This document shows positions 8,023-17,868 of a stretch of 64,000 bases of DNA, in pieces. Within the stretch, counting starts at the first letter, position 1. Each line of letters begins with the position of its first letter. The stretch is from Pseudomonas hamedanensis. Lineage in GTDB: Bacteria; Pseudomonadota; Gammaproteobacteria; Pseudomonadales; Pseudomonadaceae. The DNA lies in NCBI RefSeq assembly GCF_014268595.2, contig NZ_CP077091.1, positions 5,438,001-5,502,000 on the forward strand, written 5' to 3'. The position numbers and the translations under genes were made by a program. Under the pieces are notes generated by a model. The model ran no database searches. It had not been told where the DNA came from and worked only from the letters and a program-made list of their open reading frames with translations.

Positions 8023-9891
8023 TTAAATCCACAACTTCTTGAAGTCACGTCCGCCAAAGATCAGGTTGACCATTGCGCGGGTCACCATGATGGCCGTGAA
8101 CATCGAGGTAAAGATCCCGAGGGACATGGTCACTGCGAAGCCCTTCACCGGGCCGGTGCCCATGGCGAAGAGAATGCCGCCGACCAACAGTGTGGTCAGG
8201 TTGGCGTCGAGAATCGCAGTGAATGCCCGGCCGAAGCCTTCGTTGATTGCCCGCTGCACAGTCATGCCAGCGGCGATCTCTTCACGAATCCGCGAGAAGA
8301 TCAGTACGTTGGCGTCGACCGCCATGCCCATGGTCAAGACGATACCGGCGATACCCGGCAGGGTCAGCGTGGCGCCGAGCAGCGACATCAAGGCCAGCAG
8401 CAGCACCATGTTCACCGCCAGCGCGACGGTGGCGATGACGCCGAAGAAGCGGTAGATGGCGATGATGAACAACGACACGAACAGCATGCCCCACAGCGAC
8501 GCATCGATACCTTTGGTGATGTTGTCAGCACCCAGGCTTGGGCCGATGGTGCGCTCTTCAGCGAAGTACATCGGTGCGGCCAGACCACCGGCACGCAGCA
8601 GCAGCGCCAGTTCAGAGGACTCGCCCTGGCCGTTCAGGCCGGTGATGCGGAATTGCGCACCCAGCGGCGACTGAATGGTCGCCAGACTGATGATTTTTTT
8701 CTCTTCCTTGAACGTCTGCACCGCGACGTCTTTCTCGACGCCGTTGACCATTTGTTTGGTGTAAGTGGTGACCGGACGCTGCTCGATGAAGATCACCGCC
8801 ATGCTGCGACCGACGTTGGAACGGGTCGCGCGGCTCATCAATTCGCCACCGTGGCCATCCAGACGGATGTTCACTTCAGGCGTGCCGTGCTCGCCGAAAC
8901 CGGCCTTGGCGTCAGTGACCTGGTCACCGGTGATGATCAGACCACGTTCGATCTGCGCCGGAGGACGGTTGCCTTCACGGAATTCGAACGATTCGGAAGT
9001 GGCTTTCGAAGCGCCCGGCTCTGCAGCCAGTCGGAACTCGAGGTTGGCCGTCTTGCCGAGGATACGCTTGGCTTCGGCCGTGTCCTGCACGCCCGGCAGC
9101 TCAACCACAATGCGGTTGGCGCCCTGACGCTGAACGATCGGTTCGGCAACACCCAGCTCGTTGACGCGGTTACGTACCGTGGTCAGGTTCTGCTTGATGG
9201 AGTATTCACGGATTTCCGCCAGCTTGGCCGGGGTCATCGCCAGACGCAGCACCGGTTGACCGTTGAGGTCGGCCGGAACAATGTCGAAATCGTTGAAGTT
9301 CTTGCGGATCAGCGCACGGGCCTGTTCGCGGGAATCTTCATCGCTGAAGCCCAACTGAATGGCGCCGCCCAGTTGCGGCAGGCTGCGATAGCGCAGCTTC
9401 TCTTTGCGCAGCAGACTCTTGACGTCGCCTTCGTAGACTTTCAGGCGAGCATCGAGGGCTTTGTCCATGTCCACTTCGAGCAGGAAGTGCACACCACCGG
9501 ACAAGTCCAGACCCAGCTTCATCGGGTGCGCGCCCAGATTGCGCAGCCATTGCGGAGTGGTCTGTGCCAGGTTCAGCGCGACGACGTAGTCATCACCCAA
9601 CGCCTTGCGCACAACATCCTTGGCCGGCAACTGGTCTTCAGCCTTGGTCAGACGGATCAGCCCGCCCTTGCCGTTGGCCGCCAGCGTCGCAGCCTTGACG
9701 TTGATGCCGGATTCCTTGAGCGCCGTGCTCACACGATCCAGATCAGCCTGATTGACTTGCAGCGCAGTGCTTGCACCGCTGACCTGGATGGCCGGGTCAT
9801 CAGGATAAAGATTGGGAGCGGAATAAATCAGACCGACCGCCAGCACCGCCAGGATCAGAATGTATTTCCACAGAGGGTATTTGTTCAGCAT
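8023..9891 (-). CDS. secD: Protein translocase subunit SecD
   Basis: Inner-membrane component of the SecDF-YajC complex. The start at ATG 9891 gives MLNKYPLWKYILI and a 622-residue product; a GTG one codon upstream is not needed. The large periplasmic domain carries LGLDLSGGVHFLLEVD, and the C-terminal membrane region carries TMGMAVDANVLIFSRIREE, the RND-like D/E-containing motif. It lies between yajC and secF. Confidence 0.97.
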   Translation of the reverse strand: MLNKYPLWKYILILAVLAVGLIYSAPNLYPDDPAIQVSGASTALQVNQADLDRVSTALKESGINVKAATLAANGKGGLIRLTKAEDQLPAKDVVRKALGDDYVVALNLAQTTPQWLRNLGAHPMKLGLDLSGGVHFLLEVDMDKALDARLKVYEGDVKSLLRKEKLRYRSLPQLGGAIQLGFSDEDSREQARALIRKNFNDFDIVPADLNGQPVLRLAMTPAKLAEIREYSIKQNLTTVRNRVNELGVAEPIVQRQGANRIVVELPGVQDTAEAKRILGKTANLEFRLAAEPGASKATSESFEFREGNRPPAQIERGLIITGDQVTDAKAGFGEHGTPEVNIRLDGHGGELMSRATRSNVGRSMAVIFIEQRPVTTYTKQMVNGVEKDVAVQTFKEEKKIISLATIQSPLGAQFRITGLNGQGESSELALLLRAGGLAAPMYFAEERTIGPSLGADNITKGIDASLWGMLFVSLFIIAIYRFFGVIATVALAVNMVLLLALMSLLGATLTLPGIAGIVLTMGMAVDANVLIFSRIREEIAAGMTVQRAINEGFGRAFTAILDANLTTLLVGGILFAMGTGPVKGFAVTMSLGIFTSMFTAIMVTRAMVNLIFGGRDFKKLWI

Positions 9892-9956
9892 CACGCCGCC
9901 CGTTATGAACGCGGGGCGCCTTGCGCGCCCCGTCGATTGAGTAGAAGTTGTTGCTC

Positions 9957-10295
9957 TTAGATCGCTTTCAGCGTGCCTTTTGGCAGCGTGGCGGCGATGG
10001 CGCCTTTCTGGAACTTCATTTCAACGGTGTCGGACACTTCCAGCACCACGAAGTCATCGGCAACTTTGGTGATCTTGCCGGCGATGCCGCCAGTGGTCAC
10101 AACTTCGTCACCCTTTTGCAGGCTGCTCAGCAGGTTCTTCTGCTCTTTGGCGCGCTTGGCCTGTGGACGCCAGATCATCAGGTAGAAGATGACCAGGAAG
10201 CCGACCAGGAAAATCCACTCGAAGCCGCCGCCCATTGGGCTTGCAGCAGCCGGTGCAGCTGCGTCAGCCATGGCGTTAGAGATAAAAAAGCTCAT
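9957..10295 (-). CDS. yajC: Preprotein translocase subunit YajC
   Basis: Small single-span inner-membrane protein associated with SecDF. The 112 residues show an N-terminal segment, then the membrane helix FEWIFLVGFLVIFYLMIW with the family signature MIWRPQAKRAKE, then the basic and beta-rich C-terminal part ending in KGTLKAI. It lies between tgt and secD, the conserved order. Confidence 0.96.
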   Translation of the reverse strand: MSFFISNAMADAAAPAAASPMGGGFEWIFLVGFLVIFYLMIWRPQAKRAKEQKNLLSSLQKGDEVVTTGGIAGKITKVADDFVVLEVSDTVEMKFQKGAIAATLPKGTLKAI

Positions 10296-10338
10296 TTAGC
10301 ACTCCAGTTGCAAATGTTGAATCTTGGGGTCAGAAAAC

Positions 10339-12533
<2,195 letters not shown>

Positions 12534-12599
12534 GATGTGGTTCGTCTAGCAGGGCCGGAAAGTCTAGCGGAAATATCGAAAATTGACCATGAAACGTGA

Positions 12600-12628
12600 T
12601 TGACCAACGGTAATCACCTCTCTATACT
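12600..12628 (+). promoter_or_regulatory. Promoter of tRNA-Leu
   Basis: TTGACC (12600-12605) and TATACT (12623-12628) are exactly 17 bases apart. The predicted start is a few bases upstream of the mature tRNA 5' end at 12642. Confidence 0.85.
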
Positions 12629-12641
12629 TCGCCGCCATTGA

Positions 12642-12726
12642 GCCCTGATGGCGGAATTGGTAGACGCGGCGGATTCAAAATCCGTTTTCGAAAGGAGTGG
12701 GAGTTCGAGTCTCCCTCGGGGCACCA
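12642..12726 (+). tRNA. tRNA-Leu (anticodon CAA)
   Basis: An 85-base class II tRNA. The acceptor GCCCTGA pairs with TCGGGGC, and CCA is encoded at 12724-12726. The anticodon arm GCGGA-TTCAAAA-TCCGT gives anticodon CAA at the centre of the loop, reading UUG. A long variable arm lies before the T arm GGGAGTTCGAGTCTCCC. Its 3' end is the attachment site of the downstream island. Confidence 0.96.
12704..12726 (+). repeat. attL: tRNA 3' end copy at the integrase side
   Basis: The last 23 bases of the tRNA, from TTCGAGTCTCC to CACCA, recur at 20289-20310 with a single G missing. Identity of a tRNA 3' end at both sides of an integrase-bearing segment is the standard mark of site-specific integration. 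Confidence 0.85.
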
Positions 12727-12770
12727 TTTGCAGTACATAGACGACTACCAGCGTCTACGTAACACCTCTA

Positions 12771-12795
12771 GAGCCCGCTAACTGCGGGCTTTTTG
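12771..12795 (+). terminator. Terminator after tRNA-Leu supplied by the island
   Basis: Stem AGCCCGC / GCGGGCT with a 5-base loop and a T run, 45 bases after the tRNA CCA. It probably ends the tRNA transcript now that the original terminator has been displaced. Confidence 0.75.
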
Positions 12796-12889
12796 GTCTC
12801 TGGGGTTCCACCCCCATCTCTTGCAAGCCAGCCTCTTTTTGGTACATTTTCTGTACATATTCCAGTTCGAGAACCGGAGGTGTACAGCG

Positions 12890-14218
12890 ATGCCATTGAC
12901 CGCCTTGCAAATCAAAGCGTCCAAGCCTGCCGACAGACCGTTCACGTTGAGTGATAGTTCGGGTCTTGCCTTGCTGGTGAAACCCAACGGCAGCAAGTAT
13001 TGGCACTTCCGGTACACCTATCAGGGGCGGGCGGCGCGCATGTCACTGGGTGTGTATCCGCATATCTCCTTGCAGGAAGCCCGTGAACGAGCCGCAGAAT
13101 GCCGCAACCTACTCAAGCAAGGCACCAACCCCGGCGCCAAACGCCGCGATGACAAACTGCGACAGCAGGAGGCCGGGCTCAACACCTTCAGGCGAGCCGC
13201 GGAGTACTGGTACCAATTCAAATCGGACTCCGGCCGCAGCAGCGCGACGCTGAAGAAGATCCGCGACTATCTCGATAAGGATCTACTGCCCGCTCTCGGC
13301 GAGAAGCAACTGGAGCTCATCACGCGAAGCGACTGCGCAAAACTGCAGGCCTGCATCGAAAAACGAGGCGCCTTCAATGTTGCGGACAAGACCCGGACCT
13401 GGCTGAAACAGATTTTCAGTCAAGCCATTGCACGCGGCCTGTGCGAACACAATCCAGCCTCCGAACTCCATGCCATTGCGATAGCCCCACCGCCCACTCA
13501 ACACTACCCGCATCTGCACGAACACGAACTACCTGAGTTTCTCCGGGCCTTAAGCAAGACCACCAGCCGGCTACCAGCGAGGGTTGCATCATGGATGACA
13601 ATTCTGACAGCGAGCCGCCCCGGCATGGTTCGCTACGCAAAATGGGAGGAAATCGATTTTGAGGAAGGGATATGGACCATCCCGGCCGCCCGCATGAAGA
13701 TGCGCAGAGACTACGTCAGCCCTCTACCTCATCAATTGATCGCCATGCTTACCAAACTGAACCAAAGCACTGGCCGCAGTCGGTATCTATTCCCAGGCAA
13801 TGGTGAAAAGCAGCCAGTCATCAGTGAAAACACGATCAACCTGGTGTTCGCCAAGATCGGCTATAAAGGACGACTCGTCAGCCATGGCACTCGTCATACC
13901 GCAAGCACGCTGCTGCGAGAACATGGCTGGCTGAAGGACCATGTCGAAAGCCAGCTGGCTCACGTCGAGGGCGGCATCTCTGGCGAGTACAATCAAGCCC
14001 TATACCTGCCGCAACGTCGGATCATGATGCAGTGGTATGCAGACTATCTCGACGCCCTCAAAGAAGGCATTACAGCCAACCTTCGCGATCAATTTGATAC
14101 TCGCGTTAATCAGTTCCTCGCACGCCCTTCTGCACCGCCTCTAACAGCATCCCATGCACACAAAGATGATCACCTCCAAAAGTTGCCTATCGAGACAGAC
14201 TCAACGGCGACTCAGTGA
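12890..14218 (+). CDS. P4-type tyrosine integrase of the island
   Basis: Site-specific recombinase of 442 residues that probably integrated the island into the tRNA. The N-terminal DUF4102-type arm-binding domain occupies about residues 1-95 (FTLSDSSGLALLVKPNGSK, then ARMSLGVYPHISLQEAR). A core-binding domain and the catalytic domain follow, with TASRPGMVR (first Arg), SHGTRHTASTLLRE (His-x-x-Arg), QLAHVEG and the tyrosine region EYNQALYLPQRR. The ATG at 12890 has GGAGG 9 bases upstream; a longer reading from 12821 lacks this. The orientation away from the tRNA is typical. Confidence 0.92.
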   Translation: MPLTALQIKASKPADRPFTLSDSSGLALLVKPNGSKYWHFRYTYQGRAARMSLGVYPHISLQEARERAAECRNLLKQGTNPGAKRRDDKLRQQEAGLNTFRRAAEYWYQFKSDSGRSSATLKKIRDYLDKDLLPALGEKQLELITRSDCAKLQACIEKRGAFNVADKTRTWLKQIFSQAIARGLCEHNPASELHAIAIAPPPTQHYPHLHEHELPEFLRALSKTTSRLPARVASWMTILTASRPGMVRYAKWEEIDFEEGIWTIPAARMKMRRDYVSPLPHQLIAMLTKLNQSTGRSRYLFPGNGEKQPVISENTINLVFAKIGYKGRLVSHGTRHTASTLLREHGWLKDHVESQLAHVEGGISGEYNQALYLPQRRIMMQWYADYLDALKEGITANLRDQFDTRVNQFLARPSAPPLTASHAHKDDHLQKLPIETDSTATQ

Positions 14219-15207
14219 TCACGTGACGCCTCACCAATTCGACCCGGTCGACGACAACATCATCGCCTTGCAAAACTACCGTGGCGCATTCCAACACCTG
14301 GTAAGTCGGTGAGATCTCCACAGCCCAGCCTTCCACGCGGGTCCACCCAAACAGGGCTGCAAAGCCGCCCTGCTTGGATGGACCTCACTTAAAAAATCTA
14401 AAACCCACGCAACTATCTGTGGAAAACCACGGATTTCCACCGGTGGATAATTTCATCCACCGCCGCAGAACTCCGGATAATTCGAGCCTTGACCCGAATT
14501 ATCCACAGGCGTAAAAAAGATCGGGCAAAGCGCTGTCGTTGACAGCAACTCAGGTAGCCAGAACCTTTAAGGCTACGCCACACCGTGGTGGTTCTCCCAA
14601 AGTGCGATGAGCGTCCGGCAGCTCGCACAGTCACAGCGATGTGATGGATGCCTACTTCTACCAGAGTGGCCACTGCGGCAACTCACACCCATTCGTAGCT
14701 GCCCTGCAGCAACCTATCCGCTTGGCCATTTCATTGCGCCAACCTGCGCCCGTCTCTTTCTTCCGGAAAGAGACGGGCGCTCCTACCGCTGCTGCAGCCC
14801 ATCTCGTACAAGGCTTTGCGGCATTTCCCCTCGTGACAATCGGCGTGACAAACACCGAAATCACCAGCAACGGCGATGCAGATGATGGTGCCGCAGCCTA
14901 CGGAATGGACTGCACCTGACTGACAGTCAGGCATGCCCCGGTCATCGCTTCACTGCCTTCACCTGACTCAGGATCTCGCGACACTGGCCTCGTCAGCCAG
15001 TGCAGCCTCCACCCGCCCACCGGTAACGGTGTTCAGGAGGCCAGATCATGAGATGCCCAAGCTCCCGGTCGTAAAGAGCCGACAGTCCCGCGTTAGTGGA
15101 CAACCCTCACAGGTCGCAGGGGCCTTGATCCCTGATAACACTCAACATTCTTGGCGGGATGACGTGGGGAAAAGCTTCAACGTTTTGACTTCGAGAGGAG
15201 TTTGATC
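14219..15207. other. Long non-coding region of the island with DnaA-box-like motifs and hairpins
   Basis: No convincing gene is seen in about 990 bases. Overlapping open frames on both strands have no clear ribosome site or recognisable product. Visible structure includes TTATCCACA at 14499-14507 and inverted relatives at 14419-14450, a perfect 10-base inverted repeat (14475-14484 with 14495-14504), the palindrome CCACCGGTGG at 14437-14446, a 15-base-arm hairpin at 14746-14780, and a 7-base-arm hairpin CACTGGC / GCCAGTG at 14982-15002. It could hold an origin, recombination sites or regulatory RNA; this is inference. Confidence 0.5.
14746..14780. repeat. Perfect 15-base-arm hairpin
   Basis: GCGCCCGTCTCTTTC (14746-14760) and its exact complement (14766-14780) flank the 5-base loop TTCCG. 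No T run follows on either strand, so it is not a plain terminator. Confidence 0.85.
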
Positions 15208-16188
15208 ATGGCGCTGGTCGGTAAACGGGATGGGCGCAATTTTGGCTATGGCCGGCAATTGAGCTACGCCGGGCCGCAGGCGTTGAAAGACATGTTCGGC
15301 GGTGGGCATTACGGCACGGTCAAGGCGCACAGTGATCGCTGGCAGGCGTTTGTACGCTGGTGTCGGTCGGAGGATGGACCAGGGTTTAACGATGCGCGAC
15401 AAATTGATCGGCAGACCTTGCTGGACTACGCCGGGTATCTGCGCCAGCAAGTTGAACAAGGTGAGCTCTCTATCGCGACTGCGCAAAACCGATTATCCAG
15501 TGTGAATCGGACCATGGCCGCGCTGCGAGGTGATCAGTATGTGAAGGTGTCGAGTCCGAGCAAGGCTTTAGGACTGCAGCGCACAACCGTCCGCACAGCA
15601 ACCCCGCAAGGCCAGGATCGTGAACAGGTGAAGCGGATCGTCGAGGCGCTCTGCGAACACCAACTGCCGCGCGCCGCCGCCATCGTGCAGCTGGCCCGAG
15701 CCACAGGCATGCGCTTACGCGAGGCGATTTTGGCCGACCTTCCGCGCTTGAAGCATGAGGCCGAACAATACGGCAAGATCAACATCCAGGACGGTACCAA
15801 AGGTGGCCGTTCAGGCGTGTCAGCACCTCGCTGGATCAGGGAGAATGATCATATTCGTGACGCACTGAGGTTTGCCGAAAAGGTCTCGCCCGACGATAGC
15901 CGCAACCTGCTTGCACCGAACGAACGCTACCTCGATTTCTTGCAGGGAATCGTCGGCCCTGCACGGGACATCCTCCATCAGTACAACCTCAAAGGCTTCC
16001 ACGAATTGCGGGCAGCCTATGCGTGCGAACGTTACGAGCAAATCACCCATCATCCCGCGCCTATCAACGGTGGCCATTGCTATCAGCTCAACCGACACCT
16101 CGATCAGGAGGCCCGAGTACAAATCAGCTATGAGCTGGGGCACGGCCGTATCGGCGTGGTATCGGCTTACATTGGTGGTCGAGCATGA
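15208..16188 (+). CDS. Second tyrosine recombinase (integrase-domain protein)
   Basis: The 326-residue product has a tyrosine-recombinase layout. An N-terminal SAM-like region spans about 30-110 (HSDRWQAFVRWCRSEDG and DYAGYLRQQVEQGE). The catalytic half shows ARATGMRLREAI (Arg I), GRSGVSAPRW (possible beta-strand Lys/Arg region), FHELRAAYACERY (His-x-x-Arg), LGHGRIGVVSAYIGG (Gly-His and Tyr). A GAGAGGAG ribosome site lies just before ATG 15208. The end overlaps the next gene by 4 bases. It is unlike the P4-type integrase nearby. Its substrate is unknown: element maintenance, resolution, or a separate mobile unit are all possible. Confidence 0.8.
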   Translation: MALVGKRDGRNFGYGRQLSYAGPQALKDMFGGGHYGTVKAHSDRWQAFVRWCRSEDGPGFNDARQIDRQTLLDYAGYLRQQVEQGELSIATAQNRLSSVNRTMAALRGDQYVKVSSPSKALGLQRTTVRTATPQGQDREQVKRIVEALCEHQLPRAAAIVQLARATGMRLREAILADLPRLKHEAEQYGKINIQDGTKGGRSGVSAPRWIRENDHIRDALRFAEKVSPDDSRNLLAPNERYLDFLQGIVGPARDILHQYNLKGFHELRAAYACERYEQITHHPAPINGGHCYQLNRHLDQEARVQISYELGHGRIGVVSAYIGGRA

Positions 16189-16460
16189 ACACGGCATTCG
16201 ATATGGAGCTGTTCCTGGCGGGCGTCTTGACCGGGTCACACACCACACGCCAACGCCACCTGCGTCAGGCGAAGACTATCCAAACAGCGATCGCTGAGCG
16301 CTGGCAATGCGACAACCCATGGACCTGGCAGAGAAAACACCTTGCATGGTTTTTGAATCACCATCTAAACAAGCGCACTGAATCGACGCGCTATTACTAT
16401 TTGCTGACCATGCAATTACTCACTCATCGTCTAGGAAAATCCTGGCAGTTCACCCCCTAA
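16185..16460 (+). CDS. Small protein coupled to the second recombinase
   Basis: A 91-residue product whose ATG overlaps the recombinase stop (ATGA arrangement), indicating coupled translation. It is rich in Trp, His and Arg (NPWTWQRKHLAWFLNHHLNK, then RYYYLLTMQLLTHRLGK), with a predicted all-helical, basic character. It resembles a lone core-binding or SAM-like N-terminal integrase domain, which would make it a DNA-binding accessory factor; this is inference. I do not recognise a named family. Confidence 0.65.
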   Translation: MNTAFDMELFLAGVLTGSHTTRQRHLRQAKTIQTAIAERWQCDNPWTWQRKHLAWFLNHHLNKRTESTRYYYLLTMQLLTHRLGKSWQFTP

Positions 16461-16664
16461 GCGAAGGTCAGAAAACGGCCAAGAACGGACATTTGCTCTT
16501 TCATATTAGAACGAATACGAAATCATACCCTGGCAGTCAGCGCTAAGGTTTCGAGGCTTAGGTCGAAAACCGCTATGCAAGCCCGTGCATGTCGCCTGCC
16601 AATCGTGACAGCACATTTCAACCAAACAGGACTGGGCAACAGGTGAAATGGTCACGCGTGCTTA

Positions 16665-17237
16665 TCAAGCTTCGACTAATATCAGTGCTGCTTGCACCCC
16701 ACCCTCTAAAATTTCTTCAGCTAGCAGTGGATCAGCTACTGCCCTGGCAATTTGAAGCGTGCCGGCCATAAGGCTGAAAACCGCCGTCGCCCGTTTTTGA
16801 TTGTGTTCAGACTTTGGATTTGGGAATAACGCTGCGAGGCTTCGAACATACGCGACCAGGCCCTCTTCATAGGCTTCCTTTGTCAGATCTGGCTGGCGAC
16901 CTATTTCAGGCAGTAAAGCTGCAGAAGGACATCCTTCCTCGTATCCCTTCAGGTGTGATGTGTTCAGGTATCGCCGAATGGCATCTTCAATACCAATCGA
17001 CCCGGCAGCGGCATTAACCATATTTCCAAGCTGCTCAGCCAATGCGTTAGCGAGTGCTTCCCGGACCAAGGCATCCTTCGAATCAAAATGCGGATAAAAG
17101 GCACCTTTCGTCAACCCCGATTCAGCCATGATGCCGGCCAAACCAGATGCAGAAATCCCATCTTTGCGAAAGCGTCTAGACGCAATGTCAATGATGCGTT
17201 TCCGCGTGTTTTCTTTATGGCCTTTATCAAAGCGCAT
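16665..17237 (-). CDS. TetR/AcrR-family transcriptional regulator
   Basis: The 190-residue product begins with a TetR helix-turn-helix (RIIDIASRRFRKDGISASGL, then GLTKGAFYPHFDSKDALVREAL). The C-terminal ligand-binding part has a cysteine in EEGCPSAALLPEIGRQ, a feature of the YxaF/LmrA-like branch. It is the last gene of a minus-strand trio with the DUF302 gene and the amidase. The two palindromes at 19388-19420, upstream of the trio, are the likely operators. The ligand is unknown. Confidence 0.88.
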   Translation of the reverse strand: MRFDKGHKENTRKRIIDIASRRFRKDGISASGLAGIMAESGLTKGAFYPHFDSKDALVREALANALAEQLGNMVNAAAGSIGIEDAIRRYLNTSHLKGYEEGCPSAALLPEIGRQPDLTKEAYEEGLVAYVRSLAALFPNPKSEHNQKRATAVFSLMAGTLQIARAVADPLLAEEILEGGVQAALILVEA

Positions 17238-17301
17238 TTTAATTTACCTATCATCGGATACCTGGAACCGGGCAGCACACCCATTTCCGCGTTCCTTCTG
17301 T

Positions 17302-17793
17302 TTACGATACTGCGGCTACCAGTGCCGCTTGCAAGTCCTCATCAAGTTTACGCGCAACCGCGTCGACCTTGTTATTACCGAATTGGCCAAAAACGGAGAG
17401 CGGACGGTCGTACTCGAAGGCGACCACTCCATTTGCGTCTTCGCGTAAAAGCACGCGAATGGGGGCGTACAACGAGGCGGAGATATGATGCCGCGACATT
17501 TTGGATGCCGTGAGTGGATTTCCAATGTCGTATTGAATCGCGTGACGTTGGAGCCCGGCGATTCCCAGCAACGCGCCGTGATCTCTAACTCCAAAGATGG
17601 ACAACGCTGGTAGAGCTTCAAGCTCTTTCAATGCGCGGATGGTTTCTCCATACCGTAGCAGCGTGAAAATGCCGTCGTCGATCCGAGGGATTAACCGTTC
17701 AAGTTTGGCCTTGACGACGGCGAATGAGTTGCTCGATTGAATCGTGACATGCTCGACAGCAATCGTTTTCATGAAGGAAGTTTGATTTTCCAT
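17302..17793 (-). CDS. DUF302-domain protein
   Basis: The 163-residue product matches the DUF302 pattern. There is an N-terminal ETxxAxx-like segment (SSNSFAVVKAKLERLI), a central IFGVRDHGALLGIAGL, and a C-terminal block LYAPIRVLLREDANGVVAFE followed by YDRPLSVFGQF. The family binds no proven substrate and occurs in bacteria and archaea. No signal peptide is seen, so it is probably cytoplasmic. It lies 64 bases upstream of tetR and 75 bases downstream of the amidase. The true start may be the second ATG (residue 8, MKTIAVEHVTI). Confidence 0.8.
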   Translation of the reverse strand: MENQTSFMKTIAVEHVTIQSSNSFAVVKAKLERLIPRIDDGIFTLLRYGETIRALKELEALPALSIFGVRDHGALLGIAGLQRHAIQYDIGNPLTASKMSRHHISASLYAPIRVLLREDANGVVAFEYDRPLSVFGQFGNNKVDAVARKLDEDLQAALVAAVS

Positions 17794-17868
17794 TTTTACT
17801 GATCCTATAGAGTGATAGAGCTACATAGGCTCGTTACGCCTGATCACTTGAATGCGATCGCTCAAAAA

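Noticed and set aside
14641..14919. 92-codon plus-strand frame across the 15-base-arm hairpin
   Set aside because: Overlaps other frames on both strands, includes the perfect hairpin, and resembles no known protein.
14933..15205. 90-codon frame ending just before the second recombinase
   Set aside because: No clear ribosome site, low-complexity Ser/Pro/Arg content, and no recognisable fold; treated as non-coding.
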